From Kordiimonas sp. SCSIO 12603 (GTDB lineage: Bacteria; Pseudomonadota; Alphaproteobacteria; Sphingomonadales; Kordiimonadaceae): a stretch of DNA of 64,000 nucleotides. Below the pieces are notes generated by a model, which was not told the origin of the DNA, made no database searches, and saw only the letters and a program-made list of their open reading frames with translations. The DNA lies in contig NZ_CP073748.1 in assembly GCF_024398035.1 (NCBI RefSeq), positions 3,091,001 to 3,155,000 of the forward strand. The letters are read 5' to 3'. The position numbers were made by a program, and so were the translations under genes. Position 1 is the first letter of the stretch. Each line of letters starts with the position of its first letter. Below are positions 45,467 to 54,005 of this stretch, in pieces.

Positions 45467-45467
45467 T

Positions 45468-47090
45468 ATGAGTGAAAAGACATTTGATTATATCGTCATC
45501 GGTGCAGGTTCTGCGGGATGCGCGATGGCCTCACGCCTTACTGAAAACCCGAATATCAGTGTATTACTACTTGAAGCAGGCGAGCGTGATAACACGATGA
45601 AAATCGATATGCCTGCCATGATCATCGATGTAGTACCACCTAATAAATATAACTGGTCTTATTTCACCGAGCCTCAGCCCAAATTGAATAACCGGGAAAT
45701 GTACTGGCCGCGCGGTAAAGTTCTGGGCGGATCATCAGCGATTAATGGGCTTCTTTATGTTCGAGGCCATGCTCGTGATTATGATGAATGGGCCCAACTT
45801 GGCTGTACTGGTTGGTCTTTTGATGACGTCCTACCCTACTTTAAAAAATCTGAAGGTAGCGACCGGGCTGACGATGGTTTACACAACAGTTCAGGCCCTC
45901 TTCTCACGTCTCAACATACCTCCACTAATCCACTGAACCTTGCTTTCCTGAAGGCAGCAGAGGAAATGGGCCTGCCCTATACGGATGATTTCAACGGCCC
46001 TCAGCAAGAAGGCGTGGGATGGTATGACCAAACTATCAGAGATGGCCGCAGACAATCAGCGGCACGAGCTTACATCCACCAAGCCCTTGACCGCCCCAAC
46101 CTCACCGTTCTTACTGGCGCACAAGCACGTAAAATTATTCTGGAAGGCAAAAAAGCCGTTGGTGTTGAGGTAAGCCGCAAAGGTAAAATCGAAAGCTGGA
46201 AGGCAGGCAGAGAAGTAATATGCTCAGGTGGTGCCATCAACAGCCCTCAACTTTTACAACTTTCGGGTATCGGTGATCCTGCCGATATTCAAGACGTTGG
46301 CTTACCGGTACATCATGAACTCAAGGGCGTAGGTAAAAACATGCAGGATCATCTTGATCTGACTGTATATGCCAAAATCAATGAACCGATTTCCGCCATC
46401 AAATACAAAGCGCCTCATCGCGCTATTTTCGAGATGGCAAAATGGTTTATGAAAAAACCGGGTGTGCTTTCTGATTGCGTAACGCCTGTTGGCGCATTCC
46501 TGAAAACCGATAAAGCACTCGAACGCCCAGACATCCAATTCCATATCATGCTGGCCATGGCTTCAAAACCGCACGGGTTTGAACAGCCAACCGAACACGG
46601 TATGGGCATTCATGTTTGCCAGCTTCGTCCACACAGCCGAGGCACTATCAGCCTTAAATCTGATGATCCGCTCGCTCCAGCGAAGATCGACCCCAATTAC
46701 CTGGAGGCAGAAGAAGATTTACGCGTGATGAGAGAAGGCGTAAAAACTGTTCGCCGCTTTATGCGCCAACCTGCACTCGCACGTTATATCACTGAAGAGC
46801 AAGCGCCCTGGAACAGTGTAGATATTGATGATGATGAAGGAACGAATGCTGTTGTTCGTGAAAAGGCAGAGACCATTTACCACCCCGTTGGCACATGCGC
46901 CATGGGCCCAACAGATAATGTAAACAGCGTTGTAGACCCCAAAACCTTGAAAGTGATTGGCATGGAAGGTTTGCGTGTGGTTGATGCGTCAATTATGCCC
47001 AGATTAATTGGTGGCAATACCAACGCACCTACTATTATGATCGCTGAGAAGTGCGCAGATATGATTAAGGCAGAGCTTGTCCCTGCCTAA
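45468..47090 (+). CDS. GMC-family FAD oxidoreductase (choline-dehydrogenase-like alcohol oxidase/dehydrogenase)
   Basis: 540 residues with FAD-binding YIVIGAGSAGCAMASRL at the N-terminus, the GMC signature WPRGKVLGGSSAINGL near 80, the GAINSPQLLQLSG motif near 255, and the C-terminal GMEGLRVVDASIMPRLIGG with histidine HPVGTCAMG (about 465). It probably oxidises a primary alcohol, such as a product of the adjacent P450. The two genes are almost certainly cotranscribed. Confidence 0.93.
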   Translation: MSEKTFDYIVIGAGSAGCAMASRLTENPNISVLLLEAGERDNTMKIDMPAMIIDVVPPNKYNWSYFTEPQPKLNNREMYWPRGKVLGGSSAINGLLYVRGHARDYDEWAQLGCTGWSFDDVLPYFKKSEGSDRADDGLHNSSGPLLTSQHTSTNPLNLAFLKAAEEMGLPYTDDFNGPQQEGVGWYDQTIRDGRRQSAARAYIHQALDRPNLTVLTGAQARKIILEGKKAVGVEVSRKGKIESWKAGREVICSGGAINSPQLLQLSGIGDPADIQDVGLPVHHELKGVGKNMQDHLDLTVYAKINEPISAIKYKAPHRAIFEMAKWFMKKPGVLSDCVTPVGAFLKTDKALERPDIQFHIMLAMASKPHGFEQPTEHGMGIHVCQLRPHSRGTISLKSDDPLAPAKIDPNYLEAEEDLRVMREGVKTVRRFMRQPALARYITEEQAPWNSVDIDDDEGTNAVVREKAETIYHPVGTCAMGPTDNVNSVVDPKTLKVIGMEGLRVVDASIMPRLIGGNTNAPTIMIAEKCADMIKAELVPA

Positions 47091-47109
47091 TAGGTAGGGA
47101 GTTAGCCCT

Positions 47110-47493
47110 GTGAAAACCAAATATATATTAGCTTTAGCAGGCTTAAACGGGATAACAGCGACAGCGCTTGCTGCTATTGGCTCCCATGCAATCAAGTTTG
47201 AGGGCAAGGGGCAATCGCTCTTTGATCAGGCAATCAATTTCCATTTTTGGCATGCTCTCGCAATGATCGGTGCAATTTTACTAAGCCAATGGGAACAAAA
47301 GAAAACCGCTTCTGCAGCTACTATCTGTTTCATGCTCGGCATTCTATTCTTTTCTGGCAGCCTATATTGGCGCGCTATTATGGGCCCCGGCAGTTTAGGT
47401 AGTTTCCACTGGATTACACCAATTGGTGGCCTAAGCTTTATGGCCGGATGGTTACTACTGATCATCGGAGCCCTTAAAGCAAAAACTGAATAG
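47110..47493 (+). CDS. DUF423 membrane protein
   Basis: 127 residues with four predicted helices: LALAGLNGITATALAAIGSH, then HFWHALAMIGAILLSQW, then ICFMLGILFFSGSLYW and FMAGWLLLIIGALKA. The SLYWR and GGLSFMAGW motifs match the DUF423 (YwdK/YgdD) family, whose function is unknown. Start is GTG at 47110 with TAGGGAG upstream. It may follow the GMC gene in one transcript, as the gap is 19 bp. The stop abuts the stop of the sensor kinase. Confidence 0.85.
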   Translation: MKTKYILALAGLNGITATALAAIGSHAIKFEGKGQSLFDQAINFHFWHALAMIGAILLSQWEQKKTASAATICFMLGILFFSGSLYWRAIMGPGSLGSFHWITPIGGLSFMAGWLLLIIGALKAKTE

Positions 47494-48855
47494 TTATTTA
47501 CAAGGTAGTTTTAATGTTGCCTGCAAGCCGCCCATTTCTGAGTGGGCGAGCCTTGCCTGACCACCATAAAGCTCTGCAATATCCCGTACGATGGCCAGGC
47601 CCAGTCCTGTGCCCGGCACATGCTCATCAAGCCTCCTGCCCCGTTCAAATAGCGTATCAATCTGCTCATCAGGCACGCCCGGGCCATCATCTTCTACATG
47701 GATTTCCATAAAGGGCCTGCGAGGACTATCCGCTAAACGTTCAACCGAAACCATCACTCGGCCAGTTGCCCATTTACCTGCGTTATCAATGAGGTTACCG
47801 ATAATCTCATCAAAATCTTCTTTTTCACCATCAAAACGCAACTCGTCTGGACAATCCAGATCGTAAAGAACACCTTTTTCCCGTGTCATGACACTTACGG
47901 CATTAATTAGCTTTTCAAGGCGTTCTTTGATTGGAAGGCCCGCGCCAGATCCTCCACCAGCGATACGTGCGCGTTTCAGATGATGATCAATATGCTCACG
48001 CATCAGCTGAACCTGCTTAGCGATACGCATAGACACTTCATCACCTTTGCCTTCCACGTCATTTTTAACGACAGAAAGCGGTGTTTTCAGCGCATGAGCC
48101 AAATTCCCAACATGGGTCCTAGCGCGGTCAACCAATTGCTCATTTTGATCAAGAAGAGCATTTGTTTCTTGCGCCACAGGCTGCAAATCAGGAGGCCAAC
48201 TTCCTTCAATACGTATTTCTTTACCTGCACGAATTTCCGAAATGTTTTTACCAAGCTGCCGAAGAGGCCGCAGTCCATAACGTACCTGAAGAACAAGCGC
48301 CATGGACACCGTGAACATGATGATGGAAAGCGCAATGAACAGAAGGTAGTTAAACTGGTTGATTGCCGCAGTGATTTCTGCCGTATCTGTTGCTACCTGA
48401 TAATGAAAAATCCTGTCAGCTTCAGGCAAGATAATATCTTTTTCTGCCACCCTAAGCGCTTGGCCATCTGGGCCTACCACTTTGGAAAATTTAAGAGAAA
48501 AACTGTTATGCTCAAAATTCGTAGGCAGCTCAAAATCCCACAGTGAACGAGCACGAAATGGTTCCTGTCCTTTTTCTGATATTTGCCAATACTGGCCAGA
48601 ATAAGGAGTAGTAAAACGTTGATCAAACAGTGGCCGATTAAACCTCAAAACCCCTTCAGGCGAAATCTCACTGATACCCACCATAGTATCAATGAGCGAT
48701 TCAAGCTTTCTGTCCACGTCATTCAATACATACGTGCGGAAAACGAAGGAAAGCGCAAAACCACCCACTGTAAGCGCTGCGATTGACCATATCACTGCCG
48801 ACAGGAACAATCGTCCCGGGATCGTAACCAGAAAGAGCTTTAAGCGTGATAACAC
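47494..48855 (-). CDS. Two-component sensor histidine kinase (PhoQ-like class)
   Basis: The 453-residue kinase has an N-terminal transmembrane helix (about 12-35), a periplasmic sensing domain (35-170), a second helix (about 170-195), a HAMP-like linker, the phospho-acceptor motif LAHALKTPLS, and the ATPase domain with NLIDNAGKWA (N box), DDGPGVPDEQ (G1) and GTGLGLAIV (G2). It is 1 bp from the response regulator and is the third gene of a PepSY / regulator / kinase operon. Its predicted signal is an envelope cue such as a cation or antimicrobial peptide. Confidence 0.92.
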   Translation of the reverse strand: MLSRLKLFLVTIPGRLFLSAVIWSIAALTVGGFALSFVFRTYVLNDVDRKLESLIDTMVGISEISPEGVLRFNRPLFDQRFTTPYSGQYWQISEKGQEPFRARSLWDFELPTNFEHNSFSLKFSKVVGPDGQALRVAEKDIILPEADRIFHYQVATDTAEITAAINQFNYLLFIALSIIMFTVSMALVLQVRYGLRPLRQLGKNISEIRAGKEIRIEGSWPPDLQPVAQETNALLDQNEQLVDRARTHVGNLAHALKTPLSVVKNDVEGKGDEVSMRIAKQVQLMREHIDHHLKRARIAGGGSGAGLPIKERLEKLINAVSVMTREKGVLYDLDCPDELRFDGEKEDFDEIIGNLIDNAGKWATGRVMVSVERLADSPRRPFMEIHVEDDGPGVPDEQIDTLFERGRRLDEHVPGTGLGLAIVRDIAELYGGQARLAHSEMGGLQATLKLPCK

Positions 48856-49523
48856 TAAGCAGCCTCATCCCATTCAAGACGGTAACCAAGACCACGTACT
48901 GTATGAATAATACTGGTATCTAGTTTCTTCCTGATACGGTTTACGAACACCTCAATAGTGTTGCTGTCTCTATCAAAGTCCTGATCATAAATATGTTCGG
49001 TAAGCTCTGTACGGGAAATCACCTTGCCTTCATGATGCATAAGATATGAAAGAAGTTTAAATTCCTGTGCTGTTAGCTTGATCGGGCGACCATCAACCGT
49101 TACCCGGCCATTTCGTGTATCAAGAAGTACAGGGCCACATTCTAACTGTGGATTAGTTTGCCCAGCAGAGCGGCGAATAAGGGCCCGCAAGCGTGCAAGA
49201 AGTTCTTCAACAATAAACGGCTTCGTCAAATAATCATCGGCGCCCGCATCAAGGCCTTCGACCTTATCAGTCCAACCATCACGGGCTGTCAGCACAAGAA
49301 CAGGCATTTTCTTATCTTCAGCGCGCCAACGTTTCAGAACACTCTTACCATCAAGAATCGGCAAGCCCAGATCAAGGATAACGGCATCATAAGGTTCCGT
49401 ATCTCCAAGAAAATGCCCCTCTTCTCCATCATGGGCCATATCAACTGCATAACCTGCGTCAAGCAGGCACTGCTGGATCTGCCCAGCCAAACTAAGATCA
49501 TCTTCAACAACTAGTATACGCAT
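48855..49523 (-). CDS. OmpR/PhoP-family response regulator
   Basis: A 222-residue two-domain regulator: receiver domain with EDDLSLAGQIQ at the N-terminus, the phosphorylated aspartate in VILDLGLPILDG, LTARDGWTDK and the KPF lysine; and a C-terminal winged-helix DNA-binding domain with LTAQEFKLLSYLMHHEG and VFVNRIRKKLD. It lies between the PepSY gene (14 bp upstream) and the kinase (1-bp overlap). Confidence 0.95.
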   Translation of the reverse strand: MRILVVEDDLSLAGQIQQCLLDAGYAVDMAHDGEEGHFLGDTEPYDAVILDLGLPILDGKSVLKRWRAEDKKMPVLVLTARDGWTDKVEGLDAGADDYLTKPFIVEELLARLRALIRRSAGQTNPQLECGPVLLDTRNGRVTVDGRPIKLTAQEFKLLSYLMHHEGKVISRTELTEHIYDQDFDRDSNTIEVFVNRIRKKLDTSIIHTVRGLGYRLEWDEAA

Positions 49524-49537
49524 AACAGCCTCCCAGG

Positions 49538-49867
49538 TTATCTGGTGCTAAGAATTTTTCCATTGCGAGCATCAACAACAGCAGCAACAACCCTGCCATT
49601 ATTTTTACTTACCCGCATAAAATATTGCCATCCACGGTTTGTGCGGCGTAGCTGAATATTCACTACGCGACCTTTAAGTTTGGATTGCACAATTTTTCTG
49701 ATTTGCGAGTAGGACATAATGTCCCCACGCTTAATGGCTTTTAGGGCTTCATCATGCTCATCTGCAGCAACAGCTGTACTCACAAATTGTGGCAGTGCTG
49801 AAACAACAGCTGTAGCTCCCAAAAACAGGGCACTCAGTAATACCAATTTTCGCAAAACATACATCAT
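49538..49867 (-). CDS. Exported PepSY-domain protein
   Basis: 109 residues with a signal peptide (VLLSALFLGATAVVSALPQ) and a single PepSY domain: KAIKRGDIMSYSQIRKIV, then GRVVNIQLRRTNRGWQYFMR and VDARNGKILSTR. PepSY domains are often found before two-component systems, where they may modulate the kinase from the periplasm. It is the first gene of the operon. Two adjacent ATG codons (49867 and 49864) could serve as start. Confidence 0.9.
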   Translation of the reverse strand: MMYVLRKLVLLSALFLGATAVVSALPQFVSTAVAADEHDEALKAIKRGDIMSYSQIRKIVQSKLKGRVVNIQLRRTNRGWQYFMRVSKNNGRVVAAVVDARNGKILSTR

Positions 49868-50000
49868 GGGTTATACTCTGCTATGATAACGCTGAACCGT
49901 TGATGAATTCCGTACATCTATTTGGGTTCATCATACAGTATTTCTGCCAGTTATAAGAGAGAATGACACAAATAACCAAGAAGAAATAAGGAGATATCAC

Positions 50001-50858
50001 ATGAAATCCGTCCTATTGCCGCTTACAGCCCATGTAGACTTGGCTCCTGTTTCTGAATTCACCGCACGCTTCAGCAAAAAACACAGTGCCACCATAACCG
50101 CACTTTACGTGGAACCAGACCCCCGCACAGCTATCCCCTTTGTAGGAGAAGGCCTTTCCGCCGATATCATTCAAAGCGTTCAGGAAGCCGCCGAGCAGGA
50201 AAACGATGAACACGAAAAATTCTGTAAAGAGCAATTTGCAGAAATCATGAAAAGCCACTCAATTGCAAAAAAGAACGGCGATGATATTTTGCCAAACTCA
50301 CATTACCGCTGGAAAACACTGGTTGGCGAAATCTCGGATCATATTGGCAGAAAAGCTCGCACAGCTGATGTATCTATCTGCATGCAACCTTCTGATAAAC
50401 ATGAATGCTACAAGCATCTTTTTAATGATCTGATTTACCGTTCCGGCAGGCCAGTATTGATGATACCGACAGAGGGTAACTTTGAAGTTGGCACCAATAT
50501 CCTGATTGCCTGGAATGGCAGAGCAGAAGTTGCCCGTTCTATCGCAAATGCTCTTCCTATTCTCCGGACCGCCGGGAAGATATCGATCGTTCAAGTAGAT
50601 GAAATAGATGAAGACAGACCGTCGCTCTATGAAGCTGCCGAATATCTGGAAGACCATGGATTAACCGTATCCATCATTGAACAGCCACAATCAAACGCAG
50701 GCATCTCGGATACCATCCTGGCAACCGCACAAGATATTCAGGCGGATCTAATCGTCATCGGTGCTTACTCCCATGCCCGGTGGCATGAAATAATACTGGG
50801 CAGCATCACTACCCAGATTGTTGCAAATACAAAGCTTCCAGTTTTCATGAGCCATTAA
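50001..50858 (+). CDS. Universal stress protein with tandem Usp domains
   Basis: 285 residues. Two UspA-like domains: the first (1 to about 150) and the second (about 150-285) with GTNILIAWNGRAEVARSIANAL and the ATP-binding motif GAYSHARWHEIILGS, matching the usual G-2x-G-9x-G(S/T) pattern in its second half. Such proteins respond to stress and may bind nucleotide. GGAG precedes the ATG. It converges with the amidohydrolase gene by a 4-bp overlap. Confidence 0.88.
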   Translation: MKSVLLPLTAHVDLAPVSEFTARFSKKHSATITALYVEPDPRTAIPFVGEGLSADIIQSVQEAAEQENDEHEKFCKEQFAEIMKSHSIAKKNGDDILPNSHYRWKTLVGEISDHIGRKARTADVSICMQPSDKHECYKHLFNDLIYRSGRPVLMIPTEGNFEVGTNILIAWNGRAEVARSIANALPILRTAGKISIVQVDEIDEDRPSLYEAAEYLEDHGLTVSIIEQPQSNAGISDTILATAQDIQADLIVIGAYSHARWHEIILGSITTQIVANTKLPVFMSH

Positions 50859-51661
50859 AGGCCAAATACCCTCTTCGCGTTTCCGCTGAGGAAAAGTTCT
50901 TTTGCCTCGTCATCAAGGCCTAAGCTATCCAACGCTTCAAGGGCTTTACCCGGCGTTATCATCGGGTAATTGGTACCAAACAACACTTTCCTGCGCCCAT
51001 GCCTGCGCATAAATTCCACAAGCTGTGCCGGATAGCGAGCGGCTGTATACGCTGATGTATCAATGAATACATTTTCGTGTTTGGTAGCAACCGCTATGGC
51101 TTCATCTGTCCAAGGATACCCAATATGGCCGCCAACAATTTTAAGCTCTGGAAAATCAAGCGCTACTTGGTCAATATAAATTGGGCGCCCCACCTCAGAT
51201 GGCATTAACGGACCAGTATGCCCAATCTGCGTACAGAAAGGCACACCAAGTTCACAACAAGCGGTGTAAACGGGATAGAAACGGCGGTCTGTCGGCGGCA
51301 CTTCCCAAAGCCACGGAAGAACCCGTATAGCTTTGAAGCCCAATTCATTTACACAGCGACGGATTTCCCGCACCGCTTCCATTGGTTTTGAAATATCAAC
51401 AGACCCAACCCCGACAAACCTGTCTGGATATTTACTGACAAACGCCGCGACTTCATCATTGGAGATCATAATATTTCGAGGTGCATACCAAGCTGAAATC
51501 AAACTCTTGGAGACACCAACAGCGTCCATGGCTCCAACGGTAATTTCCAGCGATAGTTCTTCTGTTGGTGTTTCTGTTTTATTCCACCGCCGGAGCGATT
51601 CAAAAACCGGGTCTTGGCTATGCCGTAAAGTGGGGTGCTGTGCCCAAGCATCAATGATCAT
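50855..51661 (-). CDS. Amidohydrolase family 2 protein (metal-dependent hydrolase)
   Basis: 268 residues with an amidohydrolase_2 TIM-barrel pattern: IIDAWAQHPTLRH near the start (with the first strand's residues DAWAQH in place of the usual HxH), GGHIGYPWTDEA with the second metal site, and VLFGTNYPMITPGKALEAL near the end. It resembles aminocarboxymuconate-semialdehyde-decarboxylase-like hydrolases in the barrel but the substrate is unknown. Confidence 0.8.
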   Translation of the reverse strand: MIIDAWAQHPTLRHSQDPVFESLRRWNKTETPTEELSLEITVGAMDAVGVSKSLISAWYAPRNIMISNDEVAAFVSKYPDRFVGVGSVDISKPMEAVREIRRCVNELGFKAIRVLPWLWEVPPTDRRFYPVYTACCELGVPFCTQIGHTGPLMPSEVGRPIYIDQVALDFPELKIVGGHIGYPWTDEAIAVATKHENVFIDTSAYTAARYPAQLVEFMRRHGRRKVLFGTNYPMITPGKALEALDSLGLDDEAKELFLSGNAKRVFGL

Positions 51662-51705
51662 TATTTTTATTCCTTATACCGATTGCTTCTTTATTAGTAT
51701 CACCT

Positions 51706-51724
51706 ATAACGATTAACTCGTTAT
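51706..51724. promoter_or_regulatory. Interrupted palindrome between amidohydrolase and glycosyltransferase genes
   Basis: Arms ATAACGA (51706-51712) and TCGTTAT (51718-51724) are perfectly complementary, with a five-base spacer TTAAC. It sits about 45 bp upstream of the amidohydrolase start on the minus strand and 59 bp or more before the glycosyltransferase. It could be a regulator site. Confidence 0.4.
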
Positions 51725-51782
51725 TCAAGAAAATAAGGCAATTTTCAGCTAAGGCTTGATTCCAATAGGATTTTCAGCCCTA

Positions 51783-52940
51783 ATGTCAGCGAATGAAAGA
51801 TGGAGTAGCCCAGTGTCCGTAAACAAACGTGTTCTACATGTTTTTTCCTCGTTTGAGGTTGGAGGATCACAGCGGCGTTTTGCTACTTATATCTCTCACA
51901 CAAACACCAATTGTGAGCATATGGTGTACGCCATGGATGGCTGTTATGATGCCGCCAAGTTGGTTCAAAATTCTAAATTATCAATTGCTGACAATATCAA
52001 CATCACTAAGGGCAATACCCGTCAAGCCATCAAACAAATCAAACAGTATTTGAAAACCGAAACACCCGACCTTTTGGTAACCTATAATTGGGGCGCTACT
52101 GAATGGGTCATGGCGAATGTCTTTTCAAAGATATGTCCTGTTATCCATGTTCAGGACGGTTTTGGCGAAGATGAACAAAATACCGAAAAGCTCACCCGCA
52201 GATTGATGCGAATGTTTGCTTACCGCCAATGTAATACTGTCGTTGTGCCTTCAAAAACACTGGAACGTATTGCACGCCGCAACTGGTTTTTACCCGAGGG
52301 TGAAGTGAGTTATATTCCAAACGGCATTGATATAGACCGTTTTATCTGCCCTGAAGACATCGGTTTTGCACGGTCAATTGGGATTGATCCTGATAAACCC
52401 GTGATAGGTATTGTTGCGGCCCTCAGGCCTGAGAAAAACGTTGGCCGTTTGATTGAAGCTTTTAGCAAGGTAGAAGATGAGATAGATGGAGCTCAGCTAG
52501 TTATTGTAGGCAGCGGCATTGGCACTTCCGCCATGAAAATGCTGGCTGAACGGGTGTGCAAACCGGGCCGCGTTATCTTTGCTGGCAATATGGAAAACCC
52601 GGAAAAACTGCTGCCTTCCTTTGACGTCTTCGCCCTCTCGTCTGATACAGAACAGATGCCTCTGTCCGTTATCGAAGCCATGGCCTGCGCCCTTCCAATA
52701 GTCAGCACTGATGTGGGAGATATTTCCCACATGGTTTCAGGGCAAAATGCTCCTTATATTAGCGGAAATAACGCTGAATCGCTTGCCGATAACCTTATCC
52801 AAATGCTCGGCAGCCATGAAGTATCAATTCGAATTGGCGCTGCTAACCAAGCCAAGGCAAAAGAACAATTCTCACTTAAAACAATGATTGATGCCTACGA
52901 CAGCTTATTCACTCATCATGGAAAGCTGGCGCAAGACTAG
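51783..52940 (+). CDS. Glycosyltransferase, GT4 (group 1) family
   Basis: Reading from ATG 51783 gives 385 residues; GTG at 51813 is another candidate with a better ribosome-binding site. Motifs match a GT-B retaining transferase: FEVGGSQRRF near the start (donor-facing loop), IPNGIDIDRF, GIVAALRPEKNVGRLIEAF, and the E-x7-E type segment SVIEAMACALPIVSTDVG. It probably adds a sugar to a lipid or polysaccharide; no other glycan genes surround it. Its 3' end overlaps the convergent kinase gene by 32 bp. Confidence 0.85.
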   Translation: MSANERWSSPVSVNKRVLHVFSSFEVGGSQRRFATYISHTNTNCEHMVYAMDGCYDAAKLVQNSKLSIADNINITKGNTRQAIKQIKQYLKTETPDLLVTYNWGATEWVMANVFSKICPVIHVQDGFGEDEQNTEKLTRRLMRMFAYRQCNTVVVPSKTLERIARRNWFLPEGEVSYIPNGIDIDRFICPEDIGFARSIGIDPDKPVIGIVAALRPEKNVGRLIEAFSKVEDEIDGAQLVIVGSGIGTSAMKMLAERVCKPGRVIFAGNMENPEKLLPSFDVFALSSDTEQMPLSVIEAMACALPIVSTDVGDISHMVSGQNAPYISGNNAESLADNLIQMLGSHEVSIRIGAANQAKAKEQFSLKTMIDAYDSLFTHHGKLAQD

Positions 52941-53937
52941 TTTGTGGTTCAGGGAATTCTCTTTCCAAAAAGCCCGGCACCATCTTATGCACGAGATCGC
53001 GTATCTCACCCAGATGTGGCTGACTTAAACTACGGTCCAGCAACCTTAGAACATGAGGGATATGTTTCAGATACACATGTTTATCGTCTCGCTCTGAAAG
53101 GCGAATAAAGATACCAGCAACTTTTGCATGGCGCTGTGCACCAAGCGTTGCGATATCATTGAGGAATTGAATTCGGTCCAGTTCAGGGAAAGCCGCGAAA
53201 TATTTTGCGAGTACAGCACGACGTGTTTCAGCAGATACTCCTCTACGCGCATCTTCAATCAATGAAACCAAATCATAAACGGGGCTACCTAAAAGTGCAT
53301 CCTGAAAATCAAGAAGACCGCAAGCAGTAACCCCCTTGCCTTCAAGTCGCATCGCGTTATCCACATGGAAGTCCCGGTACACAAATACTGCCTGATCTTT
53401 AGCAATATTTGCCAATGCCTTTTGCCATACCAAATTCCAGGCATCCCGCTCTGCTTCAGTGATACTTTCCCCCCGTACATAAGGTACAAACCACTCAGTG
53501 AACAAGTTAACCTCACGCATCAATGCCACCATATCATATGGTTGAAGCTGGATACCTTCTGGCTTTCCTTGCTGTTTAGTATGGATTAGAACATCCGCGG
53601 CCAAGTCATAAAGCTCAGCCTCAGGCCAACCATCAGCCAACAATTTAGTGAAAGTATCGGCCCCGAAATCTTCGATGAGCGCCATACCCAGCTCAAGATC
53701 TTCCGCGTAAATTTCCGGTACGCGCAAACCGACTGAAGCCAGATAACGGTTTGTATCCAGATAGGCTTTTAAGTTTTCAGTTTCTGGTGGTGCGTCCATT
53801 AACAGACATTTACGGGAACCATCGATCAGACGTGTATAGGTGCGGTTTGAAGCATCTGCTTTTAATGGGAACAGGTCTGCCTCTTCCCATCCATTCTTTT
53901 TCACAAATGCTTCTTGTTGCTCTAACCGAGTATCCAC
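52909..53937 (-). CDS. amgK: AmgK-like N-acetylmuramate/N-acetylglucosamine kinase (APH fold)
   Basis: 342 residues with an aminoglycoside-phosphotransferase fold. The catalytic motif RDFHVDNAM and the magnesium motif LLDFQDALLGSPVYDLVSLIEDARR (shown here as LLDFQDAL and YDLVSLIEDA) match the COG3178 group that contains AmgK, which phosphorylates the anomeric position of MurNAc in a peptidoglycan recycling route. AmgK is usually near murU or tsaE; here it is alone next to a glycosyltransferase. GTG at 53937 is the probable start. Antibiotic kinase activity is less likely, since the flanking motifs match the sugar-kinase branch. Confidence 0.75.
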   Translation of the reverse strand: MDTRLEQQEAFVKKNGWEEADLFPLKADASNRTYTRLIDGSRKCLLMDAPPETENLKAYLDTNRYLASVGLRVPEIYAEDLELGMALIEDFGADTFTKLLADGWPEAELYDLAADVLIHTKQQGKPEGIQLQPYDMVALMREVNLFTEWFVPYVRGESITEAERDAWNLVWQKALANIAKDQAVFVYRDFHVDNAMRLEGKGVTACGLLDFQDALLGSPVYDLVSLIEDARRGVSAETRRAVLAKYFAAFPELDRIQFLNDIATLGAQRHAKVAGIFIRLSERDDKHVYLKHIPHVLRLLDRSLSQPHLGEIRDLVHKMVPGFLEREFPEPQTSLAPAFHDE

Positions 53938-54005
53938 AGCCCATATACCTCCAAACTTGTTTATCTTTGGGTGGCACAGGATTGTGGTAATAGCAATATG
54001 ATTAT

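Noticed and set aside
47980-48546. Plus-strand open frame of 188 codons within the histidine kinase
   Set aside because: Shadow of the kinase coding strand; no recognisable domain and no ribosome-binding site.
52493-52732. Minus-strand ORF inside the glycosyltransferase
   Set aside because: Shadow frame; no family resemblance.
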